Assembly (NCBI RefSeq): GCF_003014535.1
Contig: NZ_PYGD01000003.1
Location: 124,001-188,000, forward strand
Reading direction: 5' to 3'
Source of the DNA: Taibaiella chishuiensis
Lineage (GTDB): Bacteria > Bacteroidota > Bacteroidia > Chitinophagales > Chitinophagaceae
Length of the DNA: 64,000 nt
Both the position numbers and the translations under genes were made by a program. Below are positions 16,273 to 25,027 of the stretch, piece after piece. Below the pieces are notes generated by a model. It was not told the origin of the DNA and made no database searches. It worked only from the letters and a program-made list of their open reading frames with translations. The first letter of the stretch is position 1. Each line of letters begins with the position of its first letter.

Positions 16273-17604
16273 CTAGTCATATTTACGTTTCTGGAACCAA
16301 ATATCGTTCAGGGAGAAGCCCAGGGTGAATTTTACATAAAACTCCCTGGCCAGGTTGTTCTGAATGGTGCCGCGCTGACCGATGTCGAGGGCGGTATTAA
16401 CACGCCCGAACTGGTTGTAGTTACGTTTTAACGGGAAAGTAGCGCCGACTGTACCGCCTACATAAGTAATATTGGTATTGTCGAACTGCAGGTTATCCTT
16501 GCCGTAATAAGCGCCCAGGCGATAAGTAACGGTGGAGAAATAATTTTTTACTGCAGAAGAATTCGGCGTGATTTCGCCACCTACAGACATGCGGTAGGCA
16601 TTTTGTGCGATCCGGTCGCGGTTTCCGAAATTGCTGAATTTAGACCAGTCGGTATAAATAAAATCTGCGCCCACGCTCCAGTTGAAGTCTTTACCGTAAT
16701 GGATGCCGAAGCTGTATTCCGCAGGCAATTGCATTTTACCTTTAAAGCCTGTTCCCGATCCTGTTATGGTATCCGACAGCAGTTCGGTAACGCCGGAAGA
16801 GTTGGTAACATAGTTATAGGCAACATTGTAGACGTCCCGGTCTATGTTGAGCTTCTGGGAGAGGGTTAATGTAGCGCCGATGCTCAGGTACTTTTCCTTG
16901 GGCAATTGTGCACGGTACATGATACCGCCTTTCCAGTACAGGCCGCCGATACCGTTATACTTCGAAAATTCGGAGTTGCGTGAATGGGTAGTATCGTTAT
17001 TGGAAAAAGTACTGGTGTTACGTACGTTGCCAAACATATAACCGGCATTAAACCCGAGCGAGAACCCTTTGTATTTGCCCGAAAGGCCGAGATATGCGTA
17101 CTGCATACTGCCCGAGCCGTTGTAGTTGACAATGGCCTTACCGATGCCGTTTACACCACTGAGCGTGTCGTTGGAATTATAATAGGTGTTGGACACCGGC
17201 GAAATACCAAAGCTCATACCGGCATGTTTACCCATCGGGATGCCCACATTCACATACGAAATGGTAGCGGTACCGGAGTTGGTACTTACGCCATCCATAT
17301 AGATGCTTTTGGAGCGACCTTCGAATGCAAAATCCAGGGTAGTGACTTTCAGGAAGCTGTAAGACGCGGGATTGAAGCTGTTTACGGAAAAGTAGTCCGT
17401 ATACGCGGAACCAATACCACCCATGCTACGCAGCGAGGCGTGCCGGGTATCGGACATGTCGCCCATGCCATAACGGGAATAAGGGGAGTTTGCCTTATTG
17501 GCTTTGGGGCCCGAGTCATCACTCATCGATTGAGCGGATGCCGAAAGGCCGGTGAGCAGTAGCGTTGCTAATAAAAGGAATTGCGTCTTGGTTTTAGCGC
17601 ACAT
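16273..17604 (-). CDS. Outer-membrane beta-barrel protein
   Basis: A 443-residue protein with a signal peptide (ending SASAQ, about residue 25) and many alternating aromatic/polar strands rich in Gly, Asn, Ser and Tyr. The N-terminal NSPYSRYGMGD and SMGGIGSAYTDYFSVNSFNPASY segments are typical of FadL/OmpP1-like barrels in Bacteroidota. It is placed directly after coaX, whose end it overlaps by 11 bp, and before lptC. The cargo is unknown. The neighbouring lptC suggests an envelope-biogenesis setting, but that is context only. Confidence 0.75.
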   Translation of the reverse strand: MCAKTKTQFLLLATLLLTGLSASAQSMSDDSGPKANKANSPYSRYGMGDMSDTRHASLRSMGGIGSAYTDYFSVNSFNPASYSFLKVTTLDFAFEGRSKSIYMDGVSTNSGTATISYVNVGIPMGKHAGMSFGISPVSNTYYNSNDTLSGVNGIGKAIVNYNGSGSMQYAYLGLSGKYKGFSLGFNAGYMFGNVRNTSTFSNNDTTHSRNSEFSKYNGIGGLYWKGGIMYRAQLPKEKYLSIGATLTLSQKLNIDRDVYNVAYNYVTNSSGVTELLSDTITGSGTGFKGKMQLPAEYSFGIHYGKDFNWSVGADFIYTDWSKFSNFGNRDRIAQNAYRMSVGGEITPNSSAVKNYFSTVTYRLGAYYGKDNLQFDNTNITYVGGTVGATFPLKRNYNQFGRVNTALDIGQRGTIQNNLAREFYVKFTLGFSLNDIWFQKRKYD

Positions 17605-18319
17605 TATGTCGTAAAATTGTGTTTAAGCCCTTTAACAGGAGCTGGGAATCTGCAAATATCTGATTTTTTAGCTTGCCGGCAAAAAGTCCTGCGTTGCCAC
17701 CGGTTAAAACGACATTCAGACCGGAATATTGTTCCTTATAATAATTTATCATGCCATCGATCTCAGCAGCGATACCCAGCATTACACCGCTGCGGATACT
17801 GGTTTCCGTATCGTAACCCAGTATCGGTGTGTCGCCCGTCTCGCTGACCAGGGGCAATTTGTCGGTAAATTCATGCAAAGCCCTGAAGCGCAATTGTAGG
17901 CCGGGGCTGATACTGCCGCCCCGGAAGGCCTTGTTCTGGTGTACGAAATTATAGGTAATGGCCGTGCCCACGCTCACCACCAGGTTGTTCCGGTCGGGAT
18001 AGGCGGCATTAGCGCCAACGGCTATGGCCAGGCGGTCCATACCCAGCGAATCGGGGCTGTGGTAGGCATTCATGATAGGCAGGTTGGTGTTGCTGCTCAA
18101 TACCACCAGGGGCGCCTGCTCCTGCAGCAGGATCTTCAATTCGGGGGGATGGTTGGCTACGGAGCAAAGGATCACCGCCTTGGGCTGCTTTTCTGCAACC
18201 AGGGCCATCAGGCCGGTCAGGGCTTCTTCTTCCGAAAAATTATAATCGGCAACCAGCGTCTGCTCCTGGAAAAAAGCGGCTTTCACACGGGTGTTGCCCC
18301 AGTCTATACATAAATGCAT
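17594..18319 (-). CDS. coaX: Type III pantothenate kinase
   Basis: A 241-residue CoaX that phosphorylates pantothenate at the first step of coenzyme A synthesis. The ASKHA-fold motifs are visible: CIDWGNTRVKAAFF for phosphate binding at 4-17, SLGMDRLAIAVGANAAYP with the catalytic Asp, VVSVGTAITYNFV, GGSISPGLQLR and LTGGNAGLFA. Length is normal. The 3' end overlaps the outer-membrane protein gene by 11 bp. Confidence 0.95.
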   Translation of the reverse strand: MHLCIDWGNTRVKAAFFQEQTLVADYNFSEEEALTGLMALVAEKQPKAVILCSVANHPPELKILLQEQAPLVVLSSNTNLPIMNAYHSPDSLGMDRLAIAVGANAAYPDRNNLVVSVGTAITYNFVHQNKAFRGGSISPGLQLRFRALHEFTDKLPLVSETGDTPILGYDTETSIRSGVMLGIAAEIDGMINYYKEQYSGLNVVLTGGNAGLFAGKLKNQIFADSQLLLKGLNTILRHNVR

Positions 18320-18387
18320 ACAAAAAAATTAGAACGTCAATAAATATTTCCTGTACGGAAGGGTTAATGGTTTAAAACGGGAGTGCG

Positions 18388-18993
18388 TTAATTCAGGCTG
18401 ATGCGGGATTTCAGCAGTTCCATATCGTCCATGGCCGACATAATGGTATTGAAATGACGGCGCAGGTATTCCATGCGCTGTACTTCATTAAAAATGCATA
18501 ACAGTTCGTATTCCTGTTCCCTGGCCAGGCCTACTTTATGGGCAATGTCATAGGAAGTCCATTCGGTAAGGCCCGCCGGAACACCGTCTTCAATATTGAG
18601 GAACTGGTACAGGCGGATCACTTCCTTAACGATCATCCGCGAAAGGTCAGGATGTACCTTCATCTTGTCATTATCGGGATAATTAACAATGGCGCCGGCA
18701 TAGTGTTTGTCGGGCAGGCTTGGTATCACTTCCAGGATGCGGAATACCTGGATTCCTTTTACCTTGATGTCCATACTGCCGTCTTCGTTACGTTTGAGCA
18801 GTTCGGTAACTTCTACGAGGGTGCCGTATTCACTTATTTTGCCTTGTTGCAGCGAGGGTATGCCAAATGTTTTTTGTTCTTCCAGGCATTCGTTGATCAG
18901 CTGTTTATACCTGGGTTCGAAAATATGGAGTTTCAAAGACTGGTCGGGATATACAATGATATCTAAAGGAAATATCGGGATAAAATTCGTCAT
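18388..18993 (-). CDS. LON peptidase N-terminal (substrate-binding) domain protein
   Basis: A 201-residue protein consisting only of the LON substrate-binding domain, without ATPase or protease parts. It opens with IPIFPLDIIVYPDQSLKLHIFEPRYKQLI, the hallmark of the domain, and continues with GTLVEVTELLKRNEDGSMDIKVKGIQVFRI. The C-terminal ~70 residues are helical. It is divergent from the trp leader region. Role is unknown; a non-proteolytic chaperone or adaptor is one possibility. Confidence 0.88.
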   Translation of the reverse strand: MTNFIPIFPLDIIVYPDQSLKLHIFEPRYKQLINECLEEQKTFGIPSLQQGKISEYGTLVEVTELLKRNEDGSMDIKVKGIQVFRILEVIPSLPDKHYAGAIVNYPDNDKMKVHPDLSRMIVKEVIRLYQFLNIEDGVPAGLTEWTSYDIAHKVGLAREQEYELLCIFNEVQRMEYLRRHFNTIMSAMDDMELLKSRISLN

Positions 18994-19076
18994 TACTGGA
19001 AGCGCTGCTTAACGGGTCAAGGTCCGGGTTCTTAACAAAAATACTGTTTGCAATATAAAACATTTTTGTTCTTTTT

Positions 19077-19107
19077 TTTGGAGAATAGCGAAAGATAATT
19101 ACTTTTG
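19077..19107 (+). promoter_or_regulatory. Promoter of the trp operon
   Basis: TTTG at 19077-19080 and TACTTTTG at 19100-19107 with a 19-nt spacer, followed by C, form a near-ideal Bacteroidota promoter. Transcription should start near 19113, giving about 50 nt before the leader peptide. Confidence 0.75.
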
Positions 19108-19161
19108 CTCCCGAGGGTATTTTATGCGCCGGCTTTTTGTGCGCTTCCCACATTCCAAATT

Positions 19162-19239
19162 ATGATACTTCATACAATTACAAATCAATATTGGTGGCAT
19201 TCACGATGGCAACACGTGAACAGCGCTGATATGTACTAA
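19162..19239 (+). CDS. trpL: trp operon leader peptide with three Trp codons
   Basis: A 25-codon ORF beginning ATGATACTTCAT and ending TAA. Codons 11, 12 and 16 are TGG (WW-HSR-W), three tryptophans in six codons in a peptide of 25, far above chance. It lies between the trp promoter and an intrinsic terminator that precedes trpE. Codons 18-21 carry the segment that can pair with the terminator loop. A ribosome waiting for Trp-tRNA at codons 11-12 would leave that segment free, while one that reaches the stop codon would cover it. This is the layout of a classic ribosome-mediated attenuator. Confidence 0.88.
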   Translation: MILHTITNQYWWHSRWQHVNSADMY

Positions 19240-19295
19240 TTGTATCAACTTATACCGGGAAACCGGCTTGCTGTTCAGGCAAGCCGGTTTTTTTT
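19217..19295 (+). promoter_or_regulatory. trp attenuator: antiterminator and terminator
   Basis: Terminator: AACCGGCTTG (19261-19270) pairs with CAAGCCGGTT (19280-19289) over 10 bp, followed by a run of eight T. Antiterminator: TGAACAGCG (19217-19225) pairs with TGCTGTTCA (19269-19277), which lies in the terminator loop and the top of its 5' arm, so the two structures exclude each other. The upstream arm lies inside the leader peptide ORF, 8 nt or more after the Trp codons. Confidence 0.85.
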
Positions 19296-19337
19296 CGCCC
19301 GTACCTGATCTCCCCCAACTTTTAAATATTTACGCCA

Positions 19338-20732
19338 ATGACTTTTGATTTTAAAGTCCGACAGCGCCGTCTGCCTGCAGACGCCCATACCCCGGTAAGC
19401 GCTTACCTCAAATTAAGGGACCTGTTTCCCCGTAACCTGCTGCTGGAAAGCTCCGACTTCCATGGCCGCGAAAACAGCTACTCCTACCTCTGCTTCGGGC
19501 CTGTTGCCGGTCTTGAACTGAACGGCAATGTGTTCCGGCAACAGTTGCCCGATGGGTCGGTCGAAGAACGGTCGCTGCTGCCCGGTACGCTGGTCGAAAC
19601 GGTTACGGCCTGTATGCAGCAGTACCGGTTCGAGGCCGCGGCACAGCCCGGTTGCACGGGCCGCTTTTTCGGGCATGTCAATTACGATGCCGTACAACAT
19701 TTCGAACAGCTGGAACTGAGGCCCGGTGCCGATGCCCTGCCTTCCGTACTGCTTCAGGTGTACCGGTATATGCTGGTCTTCGATCATTTTCATCATGCCT
19801 TGTACCTCACCGAGCATTATACGGATGAAGCGGCGCCCGGCGGCCTCGACTTTATCGAAGCCCAGCTGCGCACCGGGCATCCCGGCACCTATCACTTCCG
19901 TACCGATGGCGCGGAGCAAAGCCAGGTGTCCGACCAGGAATACCTCGATATCGTAGCGCAGGCCCGTAAACATTGCCTGCGGGGCGATGTGTTCCAGATG
20001 GTCCTTTCCCGTGGTTTTTCCATCGGGTTTAAGGGCGATGATTTTAATGTCTACCGCGCCCTGCGTACCGTCAATCCTTCGCCTTACCTGTTTTATGCCG
20101 ACTATGGCAACTATCGCCTGTTCGGTTCCTCGCCCGAAGCACAATTGAAAATAGAAGGGGGCCGCGCCGTTATCCATCCCATTGCCGGTACCTGCCGGCG
20201 TACCGGCAACGAAGCTGAAGATAAACAACTGGCCGAGGCCCTGCTGGCCGATCCTAAAGAGAATGCCGAACATGTAATGCTGGTCGACCTGGCCCGCAAC
20301 GACCTGAGTCGCAGCTACGACGAAGTCCATGTAACGGTGTTCAAAGCCCTGAAGCAATTTGCCCATGTCATCCATATCGTCAGCGAGGTGAGCGGCGAGC
20401 AGGCCCGCAACCAGAGCCCTTTTGCAGTGCTTTCCGAAGTGTTTCCCGCGGGTACCCTTTCCGGTGCGCCCAAGCATATGGCCATGCAGCTGATCGATAA
20501 GCTGGAGCGCTACAGCAGGGGCTATTACGGCGGCTGTACCGGTTTTATGAGCCCGGACGGCGATACCAATATGGCGATCATGATCCGGTCGTTCATGAGC
20601 CGTGACAATACCCTGTATTTCAGAGCTGGCGCGGGTGTGGTGGCTTCTTCGGTTCCCGAACGCGAACTGATGGAAGTGCAGGAAAAACTAAAAGGTTTAA
20701 GACTTGCCCTGGAACTGGCTTGTACGCTTTGA
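19338..20732 (+). CDS. trpE: Anthranilate synthase component I
   Basis: A 464-residue TrpE that makes anthranilate from chorismate with ammonia supplied by TrpG. The chorismate-binding domain shows VFQMVLSRGFSIGFKGDDFNVYRALRTVNPSPY, HPIAGTCRRTGNEAEDKQLAEALLADPKENAEHVMLVDLARNDL split by normal spacing, FPAGTLSGAPKHMAMQ and RAGAGVVASSVPERELMEVQEKL. The N-terminal ~190 residues form the regulatory lobe, with LLESSDFHGRENSYS near the usual Trp-feedback site. First structural gene after the attenuator. About 30 bp precede trpG. Confidence 0.96.
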   Translation: MTFDFKVRQRRLPADAHTPVSAYLKLRDLFPRNLLLESSDFHGRENSYSYLCFGPVAGLELNGNVFRQQLPDGSVEERSLLPGTLVETVTACMQQYRFEAAAQPGCTGRFFGHVNYDAVQHFEQLELRPGADALPSVLLQVYRYMLVFDHFHHALYLTEHYTDEAAPGGLDFIEAQLRTGHPGTYHFRTDGAEQSQVSDQEYLDIVAQARKHCLRGDVFQMVLSRGFSIGFKGDDFNVYRALRTVNPSPYLFYADYGNYRLFGSSPEAQLKIEGGRAVIHPIAGTCRRTGNEAEDKQLAEALLADPKENAEHVMLVDLARNDLSRSYDEVHVTVFKALKQFAHVIHIVSEVSGEQARNQSPFAVLSEVFPAGTLSGAPKHMAMQLIDKLERYSRGYYGGCTGFMSPDGDTNMAIMIRSFMSRDNTLYFRAGAGVVASSVPERELMEVQEKLKGLRLALELACTL

Positions 20733-20763
20733 TCCAAGGGCTTCATAAAAAAACAGTATAACG

Positions 20764-21330
20764 ATGAAAGTACTTCTGGTAGATAATTACGACAGCTTTA
20801 CCTATAACCTCGCCCTGCTGGTTAAAAGCATAACCGGCAGCCATCCTGTAGTGCAGCGCAACGATCAGCTGGAGTTGGATGCCATAGCGCAATACGATAA
20901 AATCATGCTTTCGCCCGGGCCGGGCCTGCCCGAAGAAGCAGGTTTGTTGCTTAAGGTCATCGAACGGTATGCCGCTACGAAAAGCATACTGGGCGTATGT
21001 CTTGGCCACCAGGCCATAGCACAGGTATTTGGCGGCGGACTGGCCAATCTCAGCCAGGTGTATCATGGTGTGGCAACGCCGGTGGCGCCCTGTGCCGGCG
21101 ATCCTTTGTTCGAAGGACTGGGCCCGGTGTTCGATGCAGGCCGTTATCACTCCTGGGTGGTAAGCGATACGATGTTTCCCGATACGCTGGAGGTGACGGC
21201 CCGCGATAGCGGCGGGTTGATTATGGCGCTGCGGCACCGGCAGTATGATGTACGCGGCGTGCAGTTTCACCCCGAAAGTATACTGACGCCTGCCGGTAAA
21301 ACACTCCTGGCCAACTGGCTGAGCGTATAG
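20764..21330 (+). CDS. trpG: Anthranilate synthase glutamine amidotransferase component II
   Basis: A 188-residue class I glutamine amidotransferase supplying ammonia to TrpE. It starts VLLVDNYDSFTYNL, has the nucleophile Cys in ILGVCLGHQAIAQVFGG and the His-Glu pair in GVQFHPESILTP. Length is normal for stand-alone TrpG. No fusion to TrpD is present, unlike some Bacteria. Confidence 0.96.
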   Translation: MKVLLVDNYDSFTYNLALLVKSITGSHPVVQRNDQLELDAIAQYDKIMLSPGPGLPEEAGLLLKVIERYAATKSILGVCLGHQAIAQVFGGGLANLSQVYHGVATPVAPCAGDPLFEGLGPVFDAGRYHSWVVSDTMFPDTLEVTARDSGGLIMALRHRQYDVRGVQFHPESILTPAGKTLLANWLSV

Positions 21331-21370
21331 AACCGTTCCATGATTATTGTTTCAAAAAAAATTATAAATA

Positions 21371-22417
21371 ATGAGTATCAACAACGTTTTACTACAACCG
21401 GCCGGAGCCTTGCCCCACCTGATGAAACAAGTGCTGAACCGGCTGCGTACCTACGAAACCCTGAGCAGGGAAGAGGCGAAAGAAGTGCTGCTCGCCATTA
21501 ATGCCGGTTATGTCAACGAACACCAGGTCACCGCATTTATGTCGGTGTATATGATGCGCCGGCCTTCCATTGCAGAGCTTTCCGGCTTTCGCGACGCCTT
21601 GCTCGAACAGGGTGTAGTCCCGGGCCTGGAGGCTGTGGAGGCCATCGATATCGTGGGTACCGGCGGTGACGGCAAAAATACCTTCAATATCTCCACGCTG
21701 TCGGCCATCGTGGTGGCGGGCGCCGGGTATAAGGTAATTAAACATGGTAACCATGGCGCGACCTCGGTAAGCGGATCATCGGATGTGCTCGAATACCTGG
21801 GCTACCGGTTTACGACCGAAGCGCGGGTGCTTAACCGGCAACTGGAAACAGCAAATATTACCTTCCTCCATGCGCCCTTGTTTCACCCGGCCATGAAGCG
21901 GGTGGCGCATATCCGCCGTAACCTGGGCGTACGCACCTTCTTCAACCTGCTCGGCCCGGTCAGCAACCCGGCGCAACCGGGCTTCCTGCTGCTCGGCGCC
22001 AATTCGCTGCCCGTTGCCCGTATGTACCATTACCTGTTGCAGGATGCCGGGCAGGAATACCGTGTGGTATACAGCCTCGATGGTTATGACGAATTATCGC
22101 TCACCGGCGAAGCCAAATTACTGGGGCCCGCTACAGACCGCATATTGTCGCCCGCCGATTTTGGCTATGCTGCTATAGCGCCACAGGAACTCGAAGCAGG
22201 CGACGGTGTACAGCAGGCCGCCACTATATTCAAAGCCGTACTGGACAATACGGCTACCAGGGCGCAACAACAAGTGGTTATTGCTAACAGCGCCCTGGCC
22301 ATCCAATGCCGCAGCGGGCTGCCGCTTGCCGACTGCATGGCACAGGCAGAGGAGTCGCTGCGCTCCGGCAAAGCCCTGTCGGTATTCCAACAACTTTTAA
22401 AAACTACTTTGTTATGA
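21371..22417 (+). CDS. trpD: Anthranilate phosphoribosyltransferase
   Basis: A 348-residue TrpD that joins anthranilate to PRPP. Motifs: DIVGTGGDGKNTFNISTLSAIVVAGAG for PRPP binding, KHGNHGATSVSGSSDVLEYLG (the HGN loop) and FFNLLGPVSNPAQPGFLLLGA. The KHGNH form, where KHGNR is common, is a small deviation in an otherwise standard sequence. The stop overlaps the trpC start (ATGA), so the two are translationally coupled. Confidence 0.95.
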   Translation: MSINNVLLQPAGALPHLMKQVLNRLRTYETLSREEAKEVLLAINAGYVNEHQVTAFMSVYMMRRPSIAELSGFRDALLEQGVVPGLEAVEAIDIVGTGGDGKNTFNISTLSAIVVAGAGYKVIKHGNHGATSVSGSSDVLEYLGYRFTTEARVLNRQLETANITFLHAPLFHPAMKRVAHIRRNLGVRTFFNLLGPVSNPAQPGFLLLGANSLPVARMYHYLLQDAGQEYRVVYSLDGYDELSLTGEAKLLGPATDRILSPADFGYAAIAPQELEAGDGVQQAATIFKAVLDNTATRAQQQVVIANSALAIQCRSGLPLADCMAQAEESLRSGKALSVFQQLLKTTLL

Positions 22418-23193
22418 ATATCCTCGATGAAATTATCGCCCGCAAAAAGACAGCCGTAGCCGACGCGATAAAGGCAGTCCCGGTAAGCAAGCTTGAGCAA
22501 AGCCCGCTTTTTTCAAGGCCCGTGGTTTCGTTTCGGAACGCCATCGGCGATCCCGCGCGTAAAGGCATCATTGCCGAGTTTAAAAGAAAGTCGCCCTCGG
22601 AAGGTGTAATCAATGACAAGGCCGACCTGCTGCAGGTAACCTCGGCTTATACCCATGCCGGCGCCAGCGCCTTGTCCATACTGACGGATACCGCTTATTT
22701 CGGCGGAAGCAACGGCGACCTGGAAATGGCCAGGAGCCACGAGCAGGTGGCCCTGTTGCGCAAGGAATTTATCGTAAACGAATACCAGGTATTCGAAGCC
22801 CGGGCTATTGGTGCAGACGCCATATTGCTGATCGCCGCAGCCTTAACGGCCAAGGAGGTATTGCTGCTCTCGTTGCGCGCCCGGTCGTTGGGCCTGGAAG
22901 TGTTGCTGGAGCTGCATACCGAAGAGGAGCTTGGCCATTTGAATCCCTTTGTCGATGTAGTGGGCGTTAATAACCGTAACCTGGGCACCTTCAGCACTGC
23001 GCTGCAAACCTCGCTGGATCTCTTCCCGGCCTTGCCTGCCGAGATGTTTAAGATATCCGAAAGCGGTATCCATAACCCCGCAGATGTAAAGATGCTTAAA
23101 GATGCAGGCTATGATGGTTGCCTGGTGGGCACCGCTTTTATGAAGCAGCCTGATCCCGGTCGTGCTTTTCGCGATTTTATAAAACAATGCTGA
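22414..23193 (+). CDS. trpC: Indole-3-glycerol phosphate synthase
   Basis: A 259-residue TIM-barrel enzyme of Trp synthesis. It has ILDEIIARKKTAV at the start, GIIAEFKRKSPSEGVI with the catalytic Lys, LSILTDTAYFGG, FIVNEYQVFEARAIGADAILLIAA, VVGVNNRNLGTF and KISESGIHNPADVKML. The start at 22414 overlaps the trpD stop. A longer frame from 22306 would run deep into trpD and is not used. Confidence 0.95.
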   Translation: MNILDEIIARKKTAVADAIKAVPVSKLEQSPLFSRPVVSFRNAIGDPARKGIIAEFKRKSPSEGVINDKADLLQVTSAYTHAGASALSILTDTAYFGGSNGDLEMARSHEQVALLRKEFIVNEYQVFEARAIGADAILLIAAALTAKEVLLLSLRARSLGLEVLLELHTEEELGHLNPFVDVVGVNNRNLGTFSTALQTSLDLFPALPAEMFKISESGIHNPADVKMLKDAGYDGCLVGTAFMKQPDPGRAFRDFIKQC

Positions 23194-23194
23194 T

Positions 23195-23815
23195 ATGGAA
23201 GTGAAAGTATGCGGCCTTACCCGGCCCGGCAATATTGAAGCCGTAATCGGGGCCGGTGCAGATTATATCGGTCTTATATTTTACCCGGCCTCAAAACGTT
23301 ACGTGGCAAAGGATGCAGCATTACAGCAGTTTGTAAGGCAACTAAAAAGCGTTCGGAAAGTGGGCGTATTTGTTGATGCCGCTGAAGCCGAAGTGCTGGA
23401 TGCCGTGCGGCGTTACCGGCTCGATATCGTACAACTGCATGGCGCGGAAACGCCAGCTTATTGCCGGCGTATAAATACAGGCGTACCGGTGTGGAAAGCA
23501 TTTGCGATGCAGCCGGGTTTTGCTTTTGAACAGTTGGATGCTTACGCACCTTTTTGCGACCGTTTCCTGTTCGATACGCCCGGCGCGGGTTACGGCGGTA
23601 CGGGCCAGGCCTTCGATCATACCTTACTCCGCGACCATAAGCTGCCTCTGCCTTTTATGCTGGCCGGTGGTATAGGCCCCGGCGATGCAACAACCCTAAA
23701 AGGCTTACAGCTCGCCGGTTTACAAGGCGTAGACCTGAACAGCCGTTTCGAAATACAACCGGGTTATAAAGATGCGGCCCGGATCAAAAACTTTATCTAT
23801 GCAATACACAGTTGA
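23195..23815 (+). CDS. trpF: Phosphoribosylanthranilate isomerase
   Basis: A 206-residue TrpF. Signature parts are VKVCGLTRPGNIEAVIGAGADYIGLIFYPASKRYV with the catalytic Cys at the N-terminus, KVGVFVDAAEAEVLDAV, VQLHGAETPAYC, FLFDTPGAGYGGTGQAFD with the catalytic Asp, and LAGGIGPGDATTL. It is a separate gene from trpC (in enterics the two are fused) and its last 17 bp overlap trpB. Confidence 0.94.
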   Translation: MEVKVCGLTRPGNIEAVIGAGADYIGLIFYPASKRYVAKDAALQQFVRQLKSVRKVGVFVDAAEAEVLDAVRRYRLDIVQLHGAETPAYCRRINTGVPVWKAFAMQPGFAFEQLDAYAPFCDRFLFDTPGAGYGGTGQAFDHTLLRDHKLPLPFMLAGGIGPGDATTLKGLQLAGLQGVDLNSRFEIQPGYKDAARIKNFIYAIHS

Positions 23816-25022
23816 TGAATATGGCTACTACGGCCGCTTTGGCGGGGCCTTCGTACCCGAAATATTACAGGCGAATATAGCAGCACTCAAAGCGGCATTC
23901 CGCCGCTATAAGGACGATCCTGCTTTTTGCGCCGAGTTCGAACAATTGCTGAAAGACTATGTGGGCCGGCCTTCGCCGCTGTACCGCGCACAAAGGCTTT
24001 CTGACTTTTATAAAACGAATATCTATCTTAAACGCGAAGACCTGAACCATACCGGCGCACATAAGATCAATAACACCATCGGCCAGATCCTGCTGGCCAA
24101 ACGGATGGGCAAAACACATGTGATCGCCGAAACCGGCGCCGGGCAACATGGTGTAGCCACAGCTACTGTTTGTGCCCTGATGGATATTCGCTGCACGGTG
24201 TTTATGGGTGCTACCGATATCGAACGGCAACGGCCCAATGTGGAGCGTATGCAATTGCTGGGAGCGGCCGTGGAAGCGGTGCACAGCGGCAGCAAGACCC
24301 TGAAAGATGCGGCCAATGAGGCGATACGCTACTGGATTGCGCATCCGGCCGATACACACTATATCATCGGTTCGGTGATCGGCCCCGATCCTTACCCCGA
24401 AATGGTGACCCATTTCCAACAGGTGATCAGCCGGGAAATGAGAGCACAACTGAAAGAAAAGACGGGCAGCGAACTGCCTGCTGCGGTTATCGCCTGTGTA
24501 GGCGGCGGCAGCAATGCGGCCGGCGCTTTCTATCACTTTCTCGACGATGCGGATGTGGCGCTTATAGCGGTAGAGGCCGCGGGCAGGGGCATCAGCTCAG
24601 GCGAAACGGCGGCAACGATTGCTACCGGAACCGAAGGCATTATACATGGCAGCCGTACCCTGCTGATGCAGACGGCCGACGGCCAGATCGTAGAGCCCTA
24701 CAGTATTTCCGCCGGACTGGATTATCCCGGCATCGGTCCCCTGCATGCGCACCTGCATATAAGCGGGCGCGCCCGTTTCCTGGCTGCAACTGACGGGCAG
24801 GCGCTGGATGCCGCATTCCGCCTCATGCAACTGGAAGGGATCATACCTGCGCTCGAGTCGGCGCATGCCCTTGCGGCCCTTGACCAGCTATCTTTCGGAT
24901 CACAGGATCATATCGTGCTCTGCCTGTCGGGCAGGGGCGATAAGGATCTTGCCGCTTATCATACCGCTGCGGCCGAACGGTCTGCTGCAGCTGCTTTTGC
25001 TTACCAACATTTCAGCTTGTAA
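23799..25022 (+). CDS. trpB: Tryptophan synthase beta chain
   Basis: A 407-residue PLP enzyme that condenses indole and serine. The PLP Lys is in the LNHTGAHKINNTIGQ motif. ETGAGQHGVATAT (with the catalytic Glu), VIACVGGGSNAAGAFYHFLDD (phosphate loop) and GRGDKD near the C-terminus are all present. The start at 23799 is inside the trpF end and gives the conserved YYGRFGGAFVPE opening. Normal TrpB1 length. Confidence 0.96.
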   Translation: MQYTVDEYGYYGRFGGAFVPEILQANIAALKAAFRRYKDDPAFCAEFEQLLKDYVGRPSPLYRAQRLSDFYKTNIYLKREDLNHTGAHKINNTIGQILLAKRMGKTHVIAETGAGQHGVATATVCALMDIRCTVFMGATDIERQRPNVERMQLLGAAVEAVHSGSKTLKDAANEAIRYWIAHPADTHYIIGSVIGPDPYPEMVTHFQQVISREMRAQLKEKTGSELPAAVIACVGGGSNAAGAFYHFLDDADVALIAVEAAGRGISSGETAATIATGTEGIIHGSRTLLMQTADGQIVEPYSISAGLDYPGIGPLHAHLHISGRARFLAATDGQALDAAFRLMQLEGIIPALESAHALAALDQLSFGSQDHIVLCLSGRGDKDLAAYHTAAAERSAAAAFAYQHFSL

Positions 25023-25027
25023 TATTT

